Shown in pieces: positions 60,616 through 64,000 of a DNA stretch of 64,000 nt. Position 1 is the stretch's first letter, and every line of letters starts with the position of its first letter. Location: contig VZRR01008077.1 of the NCBI GenBank assembly GCA_013398015.1, positions 960,826 through 1,024,825 of the forward strand. The letters run 5' to 3'. The translations under genes were made by a program, and so were the position numbers. This DNA comes from Oreocharis arfaki (taxonomy: Eukaryota; Chordata; Aves; Passeriformes; Paramythiidae). Below the pieces are notes generated by a model. The model had not been told where the DNA came from. It was given only the letters and a program-made list of their open reading frames with translations, and ran no database searches.

Positions 60616-63435
60616 TTCTCTCTGTTATCAGGGTTTAGGAGACAAATTGTTTCAGTGGTCAGAGGAAAGGATGGGAAGCCGAGCAGATAGAATTTGTTCC
60701 CTACTTTCATATATTTTTATGAGTACAGTAGTAAAGCAGATTCTTTTCTGTCTTTAGTTGTACTTAATAGTGGCTTGTATTGCATGAGTAAGAAGATTTT
60801 CTGTAAATGATTCTTGACCTATGTTTTTCCCAGTCTTTAAAATGGTTGGGAAAGTATTTGTCTAAACACTTGCAAAGGTAAATTCACTTATATTGAAAAG
60901 GTGGCTAGTCTTCTAGATAAAAAAAAAATAAATTAGGGGACTGCAAAATAATGTGATTTTCTTCTACAACATGTTTTTCCAGACTAAAGAGCTGGGAATT
61001 GAATACAGTAAATTTCACCTACAAAGTACAGAAGCTTTTACCTGTTCATCCACAATTTCAGGCATCAAGATGTGAATGTGTTGGCTACTATCTTCAATTT
61101 TATTGCATTATTTACTTACTGTGAGGGAAACTAAATTCACAGGTTAATTTGGAAAAGAAGAAAAAAATAGACAAGAAAATATAGTCATCAAATTATTGCC
61201 AGTAACTTTCAGCATAATCAGGAATAGAATAACTGCAGCCAGCTTAATTTATAGTGCTAGAGAGTGAAAACCATTTCTGAGTTCATATAATAGAACGGAT
61301 TAAAGCACACCAAATCCCTTCCCCCCTGGTCTATAAAAGTCAGGGAGCTTGAAAAATTGCTCTGGATGTCTGTGAACCCAGCTGATGCTGAGGTGCTTTT
61401 GGTGTTCAAGGATTTGGCTTGCGCAGCAGGGAAAGGCAGCGCGCTAATGAGAATATCATTTGTTCAGTCGCTTCTGCATTGTGAGCAGCAGCTCTGAAGT
61501 GCTTCTCCAAGTTTTGTCGCAGAAAAATGTTAATTGAATTCCAGGCTGTGCAAGATGTAGCAAGTATATCTTTAACTTCTTGTTCCTGTACTGATACGTG
61601 AAAGATGGAGGTGGAGGGCTATGATCCATGGCACTTAAGTTAGAGGAAATCTTTCTTCACTTTAATTGCTTTGGATTGGAGCTTGCACAGTAAATCTATC
61701 CTGGAGCCTTTTTTAGTTAGCAAAGTGTTTAATACTGTTCACTTTCAGAGCTCTTGCAGCATGTAGGTAATATTTTAAGTTATTCCACATCAAACTTAAG
61801 CTCTGTCTGATCTTGTTTGTCAGGTCTGTTCAGTGTATCACATGAGCAGGACACAGAAAAGACACTGTACACTGATCTATCAAGTTCAAATGCGGGACCA
61901 CGACCCTTCTGGGATCACCTGTCAGCTATGAAAGACAGAGCACAAGAATCCAGGCCTTAATTTACCCTTGTTTTTGAATCTGGAGCAGCAGAAACACATA
62001 CTACACACCCAGTAACATGTCCTGCTGCTGTAAATCTGGGAACCCTTGGAGTCAACAGCAGTGAAAACCACGACACAGCTCAGGTCCTGTTGTGCTGAGA
62101 TCTACAAACCCCAGGAGAGGCTGGGGAGGCAGAGAGAAGGGCTGAGAACTTGTCATGCTCAGACTTTTTATCAGCAGTGCAGAGCAGAGGCTTTGCTGTG
62201 AGGAGAGCAGCAGGTACTGGGCCCTTGCACAGTGATGGGTCTTGAGGGCCCTGCTCAGCTCCCCCAGGGCACCATTTAACAAGCTGAGCCCTGCAGCTGA
62301 GCTCCTTGGGCTCTCCTGTCCTTCAGGGAGCCACTGGTGCCTGCTGTGCCCTGACAGGAACAACTTCAGTGCTGTCTCCTCTGCACTGTCCAAGACCAAG
62401 CTGCCCACAGAATGGAGAGGGATGGATTGCACTGCCAGAAAAGGGGTCTGTGAGTGTAGCAAGCCCAGGTGAACACGGTGAAAGGTTTTTCTCCCAGAGC
62501 CTTCAGACGAGGAACTGCTCCAGGGGCGTCCAGCAGCATGGCCCAGAGCACTGCCTGCAGGTGGGTTGTCAATAACAGTGTCAGTCCATGGGGCCAGGTC
62601 TCAGGCTGCTGTGTCGTATTCTTGCTTAGTATGACACTGTTGTTTCCTAAAAAAGTTGCAGGATAGAGCAGAAAGGGAGACACCCTTGCCATGTTCCCTG
62701 TTGCCCCTGTGAGGTTAACAGAGGACAGAGGTAGCTGGGGAGTCAAAAAGAGAAGTTGGGCAAAACCAGTGCCTGCCATCTCTGAAGAGTTCATGGCTCT
62801 TCCTGAAAATTGGCCCATCCCAACTATCTTTACCCAAATTAGAGTCTCAAAATCATGTATACGTGTATTTAGGCACTTTAGCAATTGAGTATTATTTTCC
62901 TAGCAGGTGGTTTAGCTGTTGTGCCATCTTCTCTAGCAGAGTGTATTTTTAGTGTGTTTAGTGCATTTCTAAAAGCAGACACTTGATTTTGATGCTCTTT
63001 CTCTTCCCTAGTTGGGTGCTTTTGTAAGCAGCCCCACACAGATCAGTTATTTATGCTGTTTAGCATACAGAAAGATGTGGGGATCTCATCCCCTGGGCTT
63101 GTTTGAGAGCCCTGTTTTCCAAAGGGGAGGTGAAACTGTTCCTGTAGCACCTGTGGGTGTGAGGGAGCAGGGCAGGATCTGTAGGACATGCTGCACGTGG
63201 CTGAGGTCAAAGCAGCTGCCTGCCCCTCTGCTGAGTCTTACCCTTCAGCTTGCTTTCTCCCTGAATTGGAGCAGCTATGAAGGTTTACCGAACCTTTTAG
63301 CCCCTCTGCTGACCTCAGTGGGTTTATAAACCCATAAATCTCATCACAGGTGTATAGAGTCACTTAGACAAGCTGGAATTTTTACTATTCTTGGTGGTGT
63401 TTTCATTTTTCTTTTGTTGGTTTTGTTTCATGGAG

Positions 63436-63512
63436 TTTTTGTTGGTTTGTGGGGGTTTTTTTTTGTTTTGTTTTTGTTTTTGTTTTGGGTTTGTTTTTTG
63501 GGGTTTTTTTTG
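63436..63512. repeat. G/T-only low-complexity tract
   Basis: Runs of T broken by G and short G clusters (GTTTT-like units and GGGG) with almost no A or C on this strand. The Phe/Val-rich open frames across it are artefacts of composition. Confidence 0.85.
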
Positions 63513-64000
63513 TGAGCTCTTCAGCTTACCCAAGACTCAGAAACAAACAAAAAAAGGTGCAAAGTTGTTTTGAAGGATGTTATATTTGCAAGACGGATCT
63601 TGACAGATCTGAGTTTCATTCCAAGGTGGCCAGGAGCCTCTCTTTCTGATGGTGGGCACTTTAATATGCCCAGGTGTGAAGTGGATATAAAAACTACACT
63701 TTCAGCCAGTCTAAACTGATTTAAGCTTCACGGTTCTTCACAGCAAGAGCCATTTCTCAGGGCTCTTTCTTGGCAGAAGACTAAGCAGTAATTTAAAGCC
63801 ATTTTAATCTGAAATGAGAATCTCTACATGGGGTTTGAATGCACTTCAAGTGAAGCATGTATTTGCAACTTTTGTTGATCGCTCTTAATTTTCTGAGTGT
63901 CCCTGTAGAAACAAGGCATGTTTGTGTAGAGGCAAAATGCAGTGATAGCTCAGACTTATTGAGAGCCATAGGATGATAAAAGCAAAAGTACTAAGGGAGT

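Larger units (their letters stand above)
58536..64000. other. Downstream flank of CFAP58
   Basis: AT-rich for the first 1.5 kb, including a degenerate CATTTTATATT-type repeat at 58535-58600. Then comes the CR1 at 60086-60615, a more GC-rich segment at about 62050-62800 with an unexplained 172-codon minus-strand open frame, and a G/T tract at 63436-63512. No exon of a known neighbour is recognisable. Confidence 0.6.

Noticed and set aside
63391..63649. Phe/Val/Gly-rich open frames near the window end
   Set aside because: Caused by the G/T low-complexity tract.
1..64000. Endogenous retrovirus, CRISPR array or bacterial-type operon
   Set aside because: No LTR pair, gag/pol/env-like frame, regularly spaced repeats or prokaryotic gene arrangement was seen.

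Overview
This is eukaryotic nuclear DNA, almost certainly from a bird. It contains a long intron-rich gene whose exons use GT-AG splice sites. Both flanks and several introns carry truncated CR1 LINEs, the dominant avian retrotransposon, and there are only faint traces of older SINEs. There are no operons, ribosome-binding sites or CRISPR arrays.

One protein-coding gene fills most of the window on the + strand: CFAP58 (cilia and flagella associated protein 58, formerly CCDC147). I rebuilt all 18 coding exons from 2661 to 58386. Every junction keeps frame, the total is 2619 nt including the stop, and the product is 872 residues. That equals the human length I remember, and I matched each exon to the human protein from memory. 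The product is an almost continuous alpha-helical coiled-coil protein of the ciliary and sperm-flagellar axoneme.

Layout: 1-2380 is upstream flank with CR1 fragments. 2380-2690 is a CpG-rich promoter and first exon containing a 3-base N gap. 2670-35571 holds introns 1-14, mostly 0.2-5 kb. 35677-52042 is one 16.4 kb intron, a quarter of the window. 52043-53888 holds exons 16 and 17. 53889-58265 is the last intron, and 58266-58386 is the terminal coding exon, followed by an AATAAA at 58509. The remainder, to 64000, is downstream flank with one more CR1 and no recognisable gene.

The most unusual structure is in the last intron. Two 143-bp arms (55727-55869 and 58047-58189) are reverse complements with one mismatch. 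They enclose 2177 bp and end only 76 bases before the terminal exon. In the pre-mRNA they could form a long double-stranded stem next to the last acceptor. The preceding exon has a non-consensus donor, and an in-frame stop lies just beyond it, which would give an alternative shorter C-terminus. Whether the repeat is real, and whether it affects splicing or RNA editing, cannot be settled from sequence alone.
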